Positions 34,022 to 43,404 of a stretch of 64,000 nt of DNA are shown one piece after another. Made by a program: the position numbers and the translations under genes. Position 1 is the stretch's first letter, and each line of letters begins with the position of its first letter. The notes under the pieces are model-generated. The model did no database searches. It saw only the letters and a program-made list of their open reading frames with translations, and was not told where the DNA came from. Source of the stretch: Candidatus Manganitrophus morganii (lineage in GTDB: Bacteria; Nitrospirota; Nitrospiria; SBBL01; Manganitrophaceae); NCBI GenBank assembly GCA_021651055.1, contig JAJHOH010000001.1:1240001-1304000 (forward strand), in the 5' to 3' direction.

Positions 34022-34064
34022 AAGAAGAGAAGGCCGAGTGTGAGTTCAGCCTTCTCTTCTTTTT
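34022..34064 (+). terminator. Stem-loop with T-run
   Basis: AAGAAGAGAAGGC (34022-34034) pairs with GCCTTCTCTTCTT (34049-34061), followed by TTT on the plus strand. It lies between two minus-strand genes (34115 and 33948), so on that strand it may serve as a weak terminator. Stem shares a core with the one at 20330. Confidence 0.55.
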
Positions 34065-34114
34065 AGGACACAAAAGCGGGTTTCCCTCTTCTGCATCCAA
34101 CTGATCACGGATCG

Positions 34115-34801
34115 CTACTGCTGAAGGGCCCCCGCGTCGGAGCCTTGCTGTTCGGATCCCTGCCCTCCGGCATCCGGGGATTGCGTTCCGGCATCGGGCG
34201 GAGCGCCGCTGCCCAGATCCGATCCCGGCTGATCGCTTCCCTCTATACCGGTATCAGGTTGAGGTTGTCCGGCGCCCATGTCGCCCGGCTGGCTTTCCGG
34301 GACCCCGGCATCCGGCGGCTGACCGGCGCCCATGTCGCCCGGCTGCGCGCCCCCTTCCCCTTGGATACCCAGAGCGGCCATCGTCTGCTGGTCGATTTGG
34401 CCGGTCGGTTGGACCCCTTTGTCTTCCTGGAATTTACGCAATGCCTGCTGGGTCTTCGGTCCGAAGATGCCGTCGACCGGGCCCACTTCGTACCCTTGCT
34501 GGCTCAATTTCTCCTGGACCTGCTTCACCGAGGCTTGGTCTTGCATCCCTCCCTGCATCGCGCCGCCCTGCTGGCTGGTCCCGCCGAGGTCGGAGCCCTG
34601 CTGCTGTGGGTCCGGGCTTTGGATTCCCCCTTGGCCTCCGGCAGCTCCCTGATCACCCCCGGGCTGACCGCTCTGCTGCTGCTCGATCCCCTGCCCCTGC
34701 TGGCCGCTTCCACCCTGGCCGACCCCTTCGTCCGCGTAAAGGGAGGAAACCATTAACATACCTGCGATAACGCTCATTCCGACTGCTTTCAATCTCATCA
34801 T
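34115..34801 (-). CDS. Exported peptidoglycan-binding protein with Gln/Gly/Pro-rich arms
   Basis: A 228-residue protein with a signal peptide (MSVIAGMLMVSSLYA), a Gln/Gly-rich arm (about 25-85) and one PG_binding_1 domain (QVQEKLSQQGYEVGPVDGIFGPKTQQALRKFQEDKGVQPTGQIDQQTMAALG). A repetitive tail with two copies of QPGDMGAGQP and several DAG/GSD units follows. AAGGAGG precedes the ATG. The domain closely matches the one at 20428-20802. Likely anchored to peptidoglycan in the periplasm; low-complexity arms may reach out to other partners. No catalytic residues. Confidence 0.85.
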   Translation of the reverse strand: MMRLKAVGMSVIAGMLMVSSLYADEGVGQGGSGQQGQGIEQQQSGQPGGDQGAAGGQGGIQSPDPQQQGSDLGGTSQQGGAMQGGMQDQASVKQVQEKLSQQGYEVGPVDGIFGPKTQQALRKFQEDKGVQPTGQIDQQTMAALGIQGEGGAQPGDMGAGQPPDAGVPESQPGDMGAGQPQPDTGIEGSDQPGSDLGSGAPPDAGTQSPDAGGQGSEQQGSDAGALQQ

Positions 34802-35244
34802 TTACCTCCTTGACCCTTCTTCATAATCGGGAATCATCCTTACCTTATCGACACCTTGCTTGCTTCCGAATTCCGCATTAACATTAAATTCGACCCCAAC
34901 CTGCGGAGCCGCCGCCCGCATCGAAACGGCGGCCTCGTTCTCTCCATTCGGGATTGCATTACAAAGTGTAGCAATATGTCTCAGAGGGGATCAATTAACC
35001 TGAATGGGGGATAAAAGAAACACTACGATGGGATTAGATAGGAATGTGGACGAGAGGATAAATGTTGTAGATGAATGTTTAATAGAGACGATGAAGATGT
35101 GCCGTACGATCGCCGAAGGACGCGTCAAGCAACCGGAAGGCCGTTTGACTTGGCTCAAGAATCTGGTTATACCTAATCTGACCGTTCTTTGCGGAGTCTG
35201 AAAACAACTTACCATAAGCTGAATCAAACAGAAGGAGGAATCGG
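34802..35244. other. Gene-poor, AT-richer region
   Basis: No gene with good support. A 65-codon frame on the plus strand (35004-35201; VDECLIETMKMCRTIAEGRVK) lacks a ribosome site, and an 88-codon frame lies opposite on the minus strand. Either may be a relic. The region carries the leader of the next gene, with AAGGAGG at about 35231-35237. Confidence 0.4.
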
Positions 35245-36177
35245 ATGCCTTTTCCAAAAGAGCAAAGCAAAGAAGGAGAGTTCGTCCGGCAGGAAGATCG
35301 ATTTCGGGGGTGGGTGACCGCCGACGGTTCCTCCGGTTATCCGGCGGAGCCGGGCCGCTACCATCTCTATGTCTCCCTCGCCTGCCCCTGGGCGCACCGG
35401 ACGGTGATCCTCCGCAAGCTGAAGCGGCTGGAAAACGTCGTCGGGATGACGGTGGTCGATCCGATCCGCGACGAAAAGGGGTGGGCTTTCCGCAACGGCC
35501 CCGGTTATTCGGAAGATCCGATCAACGGGTTTCGCTACCTGAGCGAAGCTTATAAGAAGACCGACCCGACGTTCAATGACCGGGTCACCGTCCCGGTCCT
35601 TTGGGACAAGAAAACCGGCCGGATCGTCAGCAACTCCGACGACGATATTCTGCGGATGTTGAACAGCGAATTTAATGCCTTTACCGATGTGAAGACCGAC
35701 TTCTACCCGGCGCCGTTTCGCGCCGAGATCGATGAAATCAACAACTTCGTTTATCCGAACATCAACGACGGCGTCTACCGGGCCGGCTTCGCAACCACCC
35801 AGGCGTCGTATGAGCAGGCCGTCCGCAACCTCTTCGACGCCCTCGACCGGATCGAAGCGCGCCTCTCAAAGCAGCGTTATCTGGTAGGACAACAGATCAC
35901 CGAGGCCGACTGGCGGCTCTTTCCGACGTTGATCCGTTTCGACGCCGTCTACCATGGGCACTTCAAGTGCAACATCCGCCGGATCGTCGACTACCCCCAC
36001 CTCTGGGGATACTTGCGGGAGCTCTATCAACAGGACGGCGTTGCCGAAACGGTGAACTTCGATCATATCAAGCGCCATTATTACGTGACGCACGACGACA
36101 TCAACCCGACACGGATCGTCCCGGTGGGGCCGGCGCTCGATCTGACCTCTCCACACGGCCGCGAGCGGCTCAAGTAA
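35245..36177 (+). CDS. yqjG: Glutathionyl-hydroquinone reductase (Xi-class glutathione transferase)
   Basis: A 310-residue cytoplasmic protein with the Xi-class motif LACPWAHRTVILRKLK, whose Cys is the catalytic residue. It also has NDGVYRAGFATTQ, the VY..GFA signature, and the C-terminal helical domain RYLVGQQITEADWRLFPTLIRFD. These enzymes reduce glutathionyl-hydroquinones to hydroquinones with release of glutathione disulfide; family length (about 310-330) fits. AAGGAGG precedes the ATG. The presence implies glutathione or a related thiol in this organism. Confidence 0.92.
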   Translation: MPFPKEQSKEGEFVRQEDRFRGWVTADGSSGYPAEPGRYHLYVSLACPWAHRTVILRKLKRLENVVGMTVVDPIRDEKGWAFRNGPGYSEDPINGFRYLSEAYKKTDPTFNDRVTVPVLWDKKTGRIVSNSDDDILRMLNSEFNAFTDVKTDFYPAPFRAEIDEINNFVYPNINDGVYRAGFATTQASYEQAVRNLFDALDRIEARLSKQRYLVGQQITEADWRLFPTLIRFDAVYHGHFKCNIRRIVDYPHLWGYLRELYQQDGVAETVNFDHIKRHYYVTHDDINPTRIVPVGPALDLTSPHGRERLK

Positions 36178-36343
36178 TCCGGCAAACCGATAAAGCCGCC
36201 ACACGATGGCTCGCTCTTTAATCACGATGACCGTCCAACTTTTCAACCATCGCCTTCCAGAGGCCTGACTCCGGGTCACCCCATCGGAATTTCCGACATC
36301 CCGCCTAGACTCATCTCTCTGCAGAATAATCCCTTCGGCTTAA

Positions 36344-36373
36344 TTGACTCGATTTCAAAAAAGCATATACCAT
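36344..36373 (+). promoter_or_regulatory. Candidate promoter of the SBBP surface protein gene
   Basis: TTGACT (36344-36349), an 18-base spacer and TACCAT (36368-36373); TATACC at 36366 with a 16-base spacer is an alternative. Leader of about 80 bases before the ATG at 36457. Confidence 0.4.
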
Positions 36374-36456
36374 AAGTGCAATTAGAAGTTCCCATTAAAC
36401 TCTTTTAATTCCGGACAGGCCCTATCCCTTAAAACCGTCTCCAAGAGGACACCCCC

Positions 36457-39400
36457 ATGAAAAGTCGCATTGTGTTGATCGCCCTATTGTTATCGATCTC
36501 TTCGCCGGGCGACGCCGCTTTGCCCGAGCCGAAAACCGAGACCGACCGGATCCAAACCGCTTATGGACAGATTTCCCTCAGCTTTGAGGCCAACCATGGC
36601 CAGACTGACTCTAAAGTAAAATATTTCTCCCGCGGGAAAGGGTACACCCTCTTTTTGACCTCGAACGAAGCGGTGTTGTCCCTCCAGAAAGGGGAACGGG
36701 CTGAAAACCCGAATATTGAAAATCCTCCGGCTCTATTGAGGATGCGGCTTTCGGGCGCGAGCCAAACGCCGGCCGTTTCGGGAGAAGAGGCGCTCCCCGG
36801 CAGACAGAACTACTTCATCGGAAATGACCCGAAGAACTGGCGGACCGATATCCCAACCTATCAAAGGGTGAAGTATCAGGATGTCTATCCGGGGATCGAT
36901 CTGGTTTATTACGGCAACCAGCGCCAGTTGGAATATGACTTTATCGTCGATCCGGGGATCGATCCAAAGAAAATCGAGCTTCGCTTTGAAGGGGCGGACG
37001 GGATGGAGATCGATCCGCAAGGCAATTTGGTGCTCACCGTCCAAGGAGAAAAAATCCGGATGCACAAGCCGGTGATCTATCAGGAGCAGGCGGGTCAGAG
37101 AAGATTCATTCCTGGACATTATCTGCTCAAAGGGAAAGGGAAGGTCGGTTTCCACGTCGCCGCCTATGACAGAACAAAACCGCTCATCATCGACCCGGTC
37201 TTGAGCTACGCCACCTTCTTAGGAGGAAGCGACCACGATCGAGGGAATGGCATTGCCGTCGACAGCTCAGGGAACGCCTATATTACAGGATCGACCAGAT
37301 CTCTCGATTTTCCAACGGTAGGTACATTTGACAGCACGCTGGGCGGTCCAGTGGATGCATTTGTGGCCAAGCTAAATCCATCCGGCACCGCCCTCCTCTA
37401 TTCCACCTATTTAGGAGGAACTGGCTCGGACAAAGGGAGCGCCATTGCAGTGGATACCTCCGGAAATGCCTATGTCACAGGGGAGACCGATTCACTCGAA
37501 TTTCCCACAACGACTGGCGCATTTGACAGGACCCTGAACGGTACAGATGCCTTTGTGGTTAAGTTGAATTCCTCCGGAACCGCCCTTCTAAATGCTACCT
37601 TTGTGGGGGGAAGCAGCTTCGACGTCGGCAACAGTATTGCTATTGATGCCTCCGGGCAGGCGTATGTCACCGGCTTGACCTATTCAGCCGACTTCCCAAC
37701 CAGCCCCGGTGCCTTTGATACCACTTTCAATTGGTCGTCGTTTAAGGACGAGGCCAGCGATGTTTTTGTCGTTAAGCTAAATCCGGGTGCAACCTCTCTT
37801 CTCTATTCCACCTTCCTGGGGGGGATGAGGAATGATTCTGGCCATGATATTGCGGTTGATGCTTCGGGGAATGCCCATATTACAGGGAGCACCACTTCCC
37901 CCAACTTTCCGACAACCGCCGGCGCGTTTGATACGACCTTCGCCGATGGTGGCGATGCCTTTGCGGCGAAATTGAATTCTTCCGGCTCAACACTCCTATA
38001 TGCGACATACCTGGGTGGAAGCGACCTCGACAACGGTCGGAGCATTGCTCTGGATCGCATCGGAAGTGCATATATCACGGGCGATACCGCCTCGTCCGAC
38101 TTTCCGACCACCCTAGGAGCGTATGATCGAAGTAATCCGAACTCTCCCCCATCCGGCGATGGGTGCGAAAGCGGTTGCCTGGGTCGTTTCAGTATTATCG
38201 ACGCCTTTGTCACAAAATTAAATCCCACCGGTTCCGCCCTAGTCTACTCCACTTATCTGGGGGATTCAGAATCGTCGAATTTCGGCAATGGCATCGCCGT
38301 CGATGCTTTCGGAAATGCCTATGTCACGGGACGTGATGAATTTAGCGATCCGAGTAATACCCTGATGAGCGTCTTTGTTAGAAAATTAAATACGACGGGT
38401 TCCGCTCCGATTGATACCCTCTCTCTGGCAAGAAGTGAGCAGGAGTCGGGCAACGCTATCGCTGTTGACGCTCTAGGGCGTGCCTACATCACCGGAGGGA
38501 CGACCTCTTTCGACTTTCCAACCACCCCCGGCACATTCGATCCGACGCCCAACGGCTTCAGCGATGCTTTCGTGGCCAAGGTGATCTTCCCTTCTTCCAC
38601 TTTCACCGACAACTTCGATCGCCCCGCCTCGACCAACCTCGGCGCTTCATGGAATGAAGTGCTTCCCGATCTGGAGCTCTCCAACAATCAGGTTCGGAAC
38701 GTCACCCCCAACAACAAAGCGGCGATCTTCAGACAAGCGGTGGGGCCCGATCATTCCGTCTCCGTCGATTGCATGGTGACCGCTCCCGGAAACAGCTGCG
38801 GGGTGGTCGCCCGCTGGTCTTCCGAGAGCAATTTCTATCGGGCCCGGATCGATGCCGGCCAGGGGAACATCGCCCTCTTCAAAACGGTCAATGGGACCAC
38901 CACGGCCCTCGGGTCCGCTTCCTACCCTCTGCGATTGAACACGTATTACCGTCTGCGCCTCGTCGTCAGCGGCACGTCGCTGGCGGTCTTCGTTGCCAAT
39001 CACACGAATCCGATCATCACCATTTCGGACGGCGCATTGAGTTTCGGCGATTTTGCCGGCATTCGCTCATATGCCACCGCGGCCAATACAACATGGTTCG
39101 ACAATTTCAATTTGAGCACCCCCCTCTCCGATACCTTCAGCCGCTCCGATTCGAGCAGTTTGGGGTCGAATTGGAGCGAATACATGCCGAACCTGGAAAT
39201 CTTCTCCGGCCAGCTTCGAAACGTCGACGCCGGAAACAAAGCGGCCCTCTTTCTCCAACCGGTCGGGCCCGATCAGAACGTGGCGGTTCACTGCAAGGTG
39301 ACCGCCGCCAATAATGCCTGCGGGGTAATGGCCCGCTGGTTGAACGCCAACAATTTCTATCGCCTGCGCCTTGATGCCGGACAGCAGAACATCGCCCTCT

Positions 39401-39882
39401 TTAAAACGGTGAATGGCGCGACGACACAGATTGGTGTCGCCAACCGCCCGATGCAGCTCAATACCTACTACCGGCTTCGTCTGATTGCAAAGGGGAACTC
39501 TCTGGCGGTTTTCTTTAACGATGAGACCAGTCCGGCCTTTACCGCCTCCGACAGCGCATTAACGGCCGGAGACTTTGCCGGAATTCGATCCTCCGCCTCC
39601 GCTGCCTTCACCACCGGGTATGACAACTTCAGTGCCGGGGTCGCCCGGGATGCCTTCGGGAGCGCGTCGGGCGGCGCATTTACGAAAGCGGCGGGAGCCC
39701 CTGAGACCCTCTCCGCCGTGGAAGGTGAGGACGCCGCAGAGACGGCCGGCGGGTGCGCGATGAATGTCGGCGGGAAATTCGATCCGACATTGATCGGTCT
39801 CTTAGGCGCGGCTGTGATTTATCTCGGGTGGAAAAGAATCAAAAGAAGGCGGGCGGTCCCTGCCGATCGATCCGCCAAGTAA
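36457..39882 (+). CDS. Large surface protein: SBBP repeats, paired C-terminal beta domains and a sorting-like tail
   Basis: An 1141-residue exported protein. After a signal peptide comes an N-terminal domain (SFEANHGQTDSKVKYFSRGKG) common in front of SBBP propellers. About residues 240-710 hold eight or so SBBP repeats (GNAYITG, then FPTTxGAFD, DAFVAKLNPSG, LLYSTYLGG). Two copies of a concanavalin-like domain follow (DNFDR..LGASWNEVLPDLE and DTFSRSDSSSLGSNWSEYMP), each about 165 residues. The end reads GGCAMNVGGKFDPTL, a hydrophobic helix and KRIKRRR, like Gly-Cys/helix/Arg sorting tails (for example JDVT-CTERM). It is probably anchored on the surface. No enzyme motif. Confidence 0.85.
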   Translation: MKSRIVLIALLLSISSPGDAALPEPKTETDRIQTAYGQISLSFEANHGQTDSKVKYFSRGKGYTLFLTSNEAVLSLQKGERAENPNIENPPALLRMRLSGASQTPAVSGEEALPGRQNYFIGNDPKNWRTDIPTYQRVKYQDVYPGIDLVYYGNQRQLEYDFIVDPGIDPKKIELRFEGADGMEIDPQGNLVLTVQGEKIRMHKPVIYQEQAGQRRFIPGHYLLKGKGKVGFHVAAYDRTKPLIIDPVLSYATFLGGSDHDRGNGIAVDSSGNAYITGSTRSLDFPTVGTFDSTLGGPVDAFVAKLNPSGTALLYSTYLGGTGSDKGSAIAVDTSGNAYVTGETDSLEFPTTTGAFDRTLNGTDAFVVKLNSSGTALLNATFVGGSSFDVGNSIAIDASGQAYVTGLTYSADFPTSPGAFDTTFNWSSFKDEASDVFVVKLNPGATSLLYSTFLGGMRNDSGHDIAVDASGNAHITGSTTSPNFPTTAGAFDTTFADGGDAFAAKLNSSGSTLLYATYLGGSDLDNGRSIALDRIGSAYITGDTASSDFPTTLGAYDRSNPNSPPSGDGCESGCLGRFSIIDAFVTKLNPTGSALVYSTYLGDSESSNFGNGIAVDAFGNAYVTGRDEFSDPSNTLMSVFVRKLNTTGSAPIDTLSLARSEQESGNAIAVDALGRAYITGGTTSFDFPTTPGTFDPTPNGFSDAFVAKVIFPSSTFTDNFDRPASTNLGASWNEVLPDLELSNNQVRNVTPNNKAAIFRQAVGPDHSVSVDCMVTAPGNSCGVVARWSSESNFYRARIDAGQGNIALFKTVNGTTTALGSASYPLRLNTYYRLRLVVSGTSLAVFVANHTNPIITISDGALSFGDFAGIRSYATAANTTWFDNFNLSTPLSDTFSRSDSSSLGSNWSEYMPNLEIFSGQLRNVDAGNKAALFLQPVGPDQNVAVHCKVTAANNACGVMARWLNANNFYRLRLDAGQQNIALFKTVNGATTQIGVANRPMQLNTYYRLRLIAKGNSLAVFFNDETSPAFTASDSALTAGDFAGIRSSASAAFTTGYDNFSAGVARDAFGSASGGAFTKAAGAPETLSAVEGEDAAETAGGCAMNVGGKFDPTLIGLLGAAVIYLGWKRIKRRRAVPADRSAK

Positions 39883-40066
39883 AACCACTTAACCCTTCCG
39901 AGCGTGATCACCCTGACAGACCGCCGGCGGGCCGAAGTGTCATAATTTTTACAGAAGAGGTCCGGCCGCTCCTGTGACAAAGAACATGCTTCATTTGGGA
40001 TCAGATCACGGCCTTTTCAACCGGTCGATCAGACAGCATCTCCAACGAAACCGATCCGGAAAACGG

Positions 40067-40096
40067 TTCAAGCCTGCCTTGATGATTCGGTATAAA
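40067..40096 (+). promoter_or_regulatory. Candidate promoter of the MauG-type cytochrome gene
   Basis: TTCAAG (40067-40072), an 18-base spacer and TATAAA (40091-40096), about 50 bases ahead of the ATG at 40147. Confidence 0.4.
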
Positions 40097-40146
40097 ACGA
40101 GAGACTCCCACCCTTGTTGGGTAAAACCGCTGCAGAGAAAGGTCCA

Positions 40147-41646
40147 ATGATGAAAAAAAAGAGATCAACGTTTTGGCTCGTTCTGTCGATGACCGCCGCC
40201 TTAGGGGTATGGTCGGCCTTGCCGATGATGCAGAGCGAAGCCCAAGACCGGACGCCGAAAGAGAAGCCGGTCGAGAAGATGGAAGACAAAGCCCCCAAAG
40301 AGAAAAAGCCCGCCGGAAAAACAACCCCCGCCATTGAAGAGACCAAGAAAAAGGGATTCGACGGGGTCGACTTTTCTTACGACGCATTCGGCGCCCCGCC
40401 GGGACAAGATCCGCAGGAGATCTCCCAAAAGGTGAAGGAGAAAGACATCGCCGACAAGCCGAAGGTGATGGACCGGCAGAAAAAGCGCCTCAACGATCGG
40501 TATCAGACCGACTGTAAAACCGCTTCCGGCGTGGTGATGACCAAAGGGAAGCCGCAGCCGATCGGTCCGGCCGTCCGGTTGAAAGAGGGGGTCACCTGGG
40601 AGACGCTCGGACAGATGACGCCCGAAGAGATCAAGGAGAAAAAATTATTCCCGGCCGGCTTCCACCGACTGCTGCATGTGAAACACGAGGTGGGAGGGAT
40701 GGTCTTCCCGCAGGTTCAGATCGAGCAGTTCCCCCGCTTGGAGCGGTTTGATGTCGATTTCGATCTTCCCGAATGTTTCCTGCCGGAATTTCCTCCCCCG
40801 ATCTTTCTCACCACCCACCCGGAGCTCGGCGACGTCTCCCAGGGGGAGGTCCTCAGCATCGAGAACTTCGACCGGCTCTTCCGCGGGCTGGTCACCCCGG
40901 TGCAGCTCGACGGTCTCCGGCTGCTGGTGACGCAGCTTCCCCAGGAGGAGTTCAACGCGACGCACGATCGGAAATCGGACAAGCCGAGCCTCGGAGTCGC
41001 CTGCCTCGACTGCCACGTGAACTTTCACACCACGGGACAGTTTCATCTCAATCCCGACACCCGTCCGCAGAAAGACCGGCTCCGGATCGATACCGTTTCC
41101 CTCCGCGGGATGTTCGCCCAGCAGATCCATGGCTCGAAGCGGAGCCTCCGGTCGGTAGAGGATTTTACGGAGTTCGAGCAACGGACCGCCTATTTCAACG
41201 GCGATCATATCCGTGCGGCCAAAAAAGGAATGTTCGTCTTCGACCGGATGCTCATCCCCCACATGGCGCAGATGCAGAACATGATCGACTTTCCCCCGGC
41301 GCCGAAGCTCGATCCGGTCGGACGGCTCGACAAGAGCAAGGCGACGGAGCAGGAGGTCCGGGGAGAGGCCCTCTTCTTCGGAAAGGCCCGCTGCGCGGAA
41401 TGCCATCAGCCCCCCGCCTATACCAATCACAACATGCACGACCTGAAGCTGGAGCGATTCGGGGCGGAGGGGAACGGCCCGATCAAAACATTCGCCCTCC
41501 GGGGGGTCAAAGACTCTCCCCCGTACCTGCACGACGGAAGGCTGCCGACGCTGGAAGATACCGTGGAGTTCTTCAATCTGGTCTTGGAGCTGAAATTAAA
41601 TCAGGAAGAGAAGAAAGAGCTGGTGGCCTTCATGAGGGCATTGTAG
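40147..41646 (+). CDS. Periplasmic di-haem cytochrome c of the peroxidase/MauG superfamily
   Basis: A 499-residue exported protein from the ATG at 40147 (AAAGGTCC upstream; frame open from 40114). A signal peptide is followed by a Lys/Glu/Pro-rich linker. Two c-type haem sites are present: CLDCH (286-290) and CAECH (416-420). The end matches the superfamily (FALRGVKDSPPYLHDGRLPTLEDTVEFFNLVLELKL). In CcpA/MauG relatives the first haem lies near the N-terminus; here about 260 residues of no known domain precede it, including PRLERFDVDFDLPECFLPEF. It may reduce peroxide or modify a protein; which is unknown. Confidence 0.88.
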   Translation: MMKKKRSTFWLVLSMTAALGVWSALPMMQSEAQDRTPKEKPVEKMEDKAPKEKKPAGKTTPAIEETKKKGFDGVDFSYDAFGAPPGQDPQEISQKVKEKDIADKPKVMDRQKKRLNDRYQTDCKTASGVVMTKGKPQPIGPAVRLKEGVTWETLGQMTPEEIKEKKLFPAGFHRLLHVKHEVGGMVFPQVQIEQFPRLERFDVDFDLPECFLPEFPPPIFLTTHPELGDVSQGEVLSIENFDRLFRGLVTPVQLDGLRLLVTQLPQEEFNATHDRKSDKPSLGVACLDCHVNFHTTGQFHLNPDTRPQKDRLRIDTVSLRGMFAQQIHGSKRSLRSVEDFTEFEQRTAYFNGDHIRAAKKGMFVFDRMLIPHMAQMQNMIDFPPAPKLDPVGRLDKSKATEQEVRGEALFFGKARCAECHQPPAYTNHNMHDLKLERFGAEGNGPIKTFALRGVKDSPPYLHDGRLPTLEDTVEFFNLVLELKLNQEEKKELVAFMRAL

Positions 41647-41655
41647 TTCGGATGG

Positions 41656-41684
41656 AGGGATCTCTCGCAATTGGGGAGATCCCT
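41656..41684 (+). terminator. Hairpin terminator between convergent genes
   Basis: AGGGATCTC (41656-41664) pairs with GAGATCCCT (41676-41684), followed by TTACTT on the plus strand. Ends the cytochrome gene and lies right at the end of the antiporter gene. Confidence 0.6.
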
Positions 41685-43289
41685 TTACTTGCGTTCCGCG
41701 GTCGGAAGCTCGCCTTTCTTCCAGGCCTCCCATCCCCCTTCGAGAGCGCGGGCGTGCGGCCATCCCGCCTGCCGAAGCTCCTGCGCCACACGAATGCTGG
41801 TTTGATCGTTGGGGCAGGCGCAGAACGGAATCAGCAACGCTTCCCGCGGGAGACCGAGCGCTTTGGCCTGCGGCCCCACCGCTTGTTCGGGTAAAAATCG
41901 AATCGTCCCCGCCGCATTCTCATTGTTCCCTTGATAGGATCGTTCCGTCCGGGCATCGAGGATGACCACCGGCGCTCCGGTCTCTTGAATCTGCCGCATC
42001 TCCGCGATCGAAATCAGATCTTCACCGGCGCCCCCCGTCAATCCCGCGGAGGGAAGCGGCGCGGGAGGCAGATCGACCGGCGACTGAGGCGCACGGGGCA
42101 AGCGAATCCCCTTCCCAAGCCACATCAACGAACCGCCGTGCAGGACGATCGACAGCAGCACCACGGCGCAGGTGATGGAGAAGAGTCGATCGCTCCCCGG
42201 AACGCCGGCAAAAACCGGAAGCAGCACAAGGAGGAGAGAGCTTAACCCCCGCGGTCCGAGCCAGGCGATCAGGAGACGGTTCCTCCAATCTAGCTGGAAT
42301 CCGGCGAGCGAGGAGAGGAAAGCCACCGGCCGAGCCAATATCACCAAAGCGGCAAAGGCGAGCGTCCGCGCATCGAGGATCGTCAGACCGCTCCAAATCA
42401 GCGACGTGCCGAAAAGGATGAAGGTAAAGAGGAGGGTCATCTCGGCGGTCGTCTCCCCGTATTCCAGAAAGCAGTCGCAGAGCTCCACGTCCAGGGCCGC
42501 GATCGTCATCCCGGCGGCGAAGGCCGCCAGAAACCCGCTCCCGTGGACCGCTTCGGCGCCGGCATACGCCGCAAAGACCACCCCCAACGAATAGATCGAT
42601 TCGTAGTCGCGCCGGACGCCGAACCGGTTCCGCATCATCACTAACGCGCTGACCGCCAGAAAACCGACCGCCATCCCGGCGACGGGACCGAGCAAGAAAA
42701 GCGAGAGACCGAAACTCCCCCAATCGGATGCGCCCAAAGAACGATCGCCGAGAAAGACCATGCCGATCAGCACCACCGGCAAGAGCACCGCATCGTTGAG
42801 CCCGCTCTCCAGGCGAAGCGCCTGGCGGACGGGAGCGGGAAGAAACTCCCCTTTGAGCACCCCCCGCAGAAGCACCGGGTCGGTCGACGCCAACGCGGCC
42901 CCGAGGATCGCGGCGGCGGCGAAGGGAAGGTCGAGCAACCACCAGGCGGCCAAAGCGATGAGGAAGGCCGAAAAAAGCGTCCCCGGACCGAGGACGAGCA
43001 GGGCCAGGTTCATGTGGCGCCGGACCTCTTTGAGATTCAGCGCGACCGCATCGGTAAAGAGAACGAGAACCAGGCTGAGGGTGGCCACGACCTGAAGAAG
43101 GGGGGACCCTAATCTTACGTCGAACAAATTCAGCCCGCCCGGCCCCAACACCGCCCCCAAGCCGAGAAAGGCGGCCACCTGAGGAAGGCCGCTTCGCTCA
43201 ATGAGCCCGGAGAGAAGCGCGGCGATGATGATCACCGCCCCCACCAGGGCGAGCATCGCCGTTAACGTCGCATGACTGAAGCCATCCAC
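41685..43289 (-). CDS. CPA1-type Na+(K+)/H+ antiporter fused to a C-terminal rhodanese domain
   Basis: A 534-residue protein from the GTG at 43289, which has GGAGAAAGG upstream; the frame also allows 43358. Residues about 1-400 are a cation:proton antiporter with 11-13 helices, including TDAVALNL, the ASTDPVLL segment that carries the ion-binding Asp in CPA1 carriers, and LNDAVLLPVVL. A cytoplasmic linker leads to a rhodanese domain (about 425-530): VVILDARTERSYQGN, an active-site loop with FCACPNDQTS, and AGWPHARALEGGWEAWKKGELP. The Cys of the rhodanese loop is present. Such fusions couple transport to a sulfur or redox signal in principle; that is inference. Confidence 0.88.
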   Translation of the reverse strand: MDGFSHATLTAMLALVGAVIIIAALLSGLIERSGLPQVAAFLGLGAVLGPGGLNLFDVRLGSPLLQVVATLSLVLVLFTDAVALNLKEVRRHMNLALLVLGPGTLFSAFLIALAAWWLLDLPFAAAAILGAALASTDPVLLRGVLKGEFLPAPVRQALRLESGLNDAVLLPVVLIGMVFLGDRSLGASDWGSFGLSLFLLGPVAGMAVGFLAVSALVMMRNRFGVRRDYESIYSLGVVFAAYAGAEAVHGSGFLAAFAAGMTIAALDVELCDCFLEYGETTAEMTLLFTFILFGTSLIWSGLTILDARTLAFAALVILARPVAFLSSLAGFQLDWRNRLLIAWLGPRGLSSLLLVLLPVFAGVPGSDRLFSITCAVVLLSIVLHGGSLMWLGKGIRLPRAPQSPVDLPPAPLPSAGLTGGAGEDLISIAEMRQIQETGAPVVILDARTERSYQGNNENAAGTIRFLPEQAVGPQAKALGLPREALLIPFCACPNDQTSIRVAQELRQAGWPHARALEGGWEAWKKGELPTAERK

Positions 43290-43404
43290 GCACCTTTCTC
43301 CCGTTTGATCGAACCACCCGCCGCTCGAATAGAGGCCCAGTATAACACTCCTTTCCACCGATCATCCACAGATAGATCGATTGAGACAAATCGGGCAATC
43401 TGGC

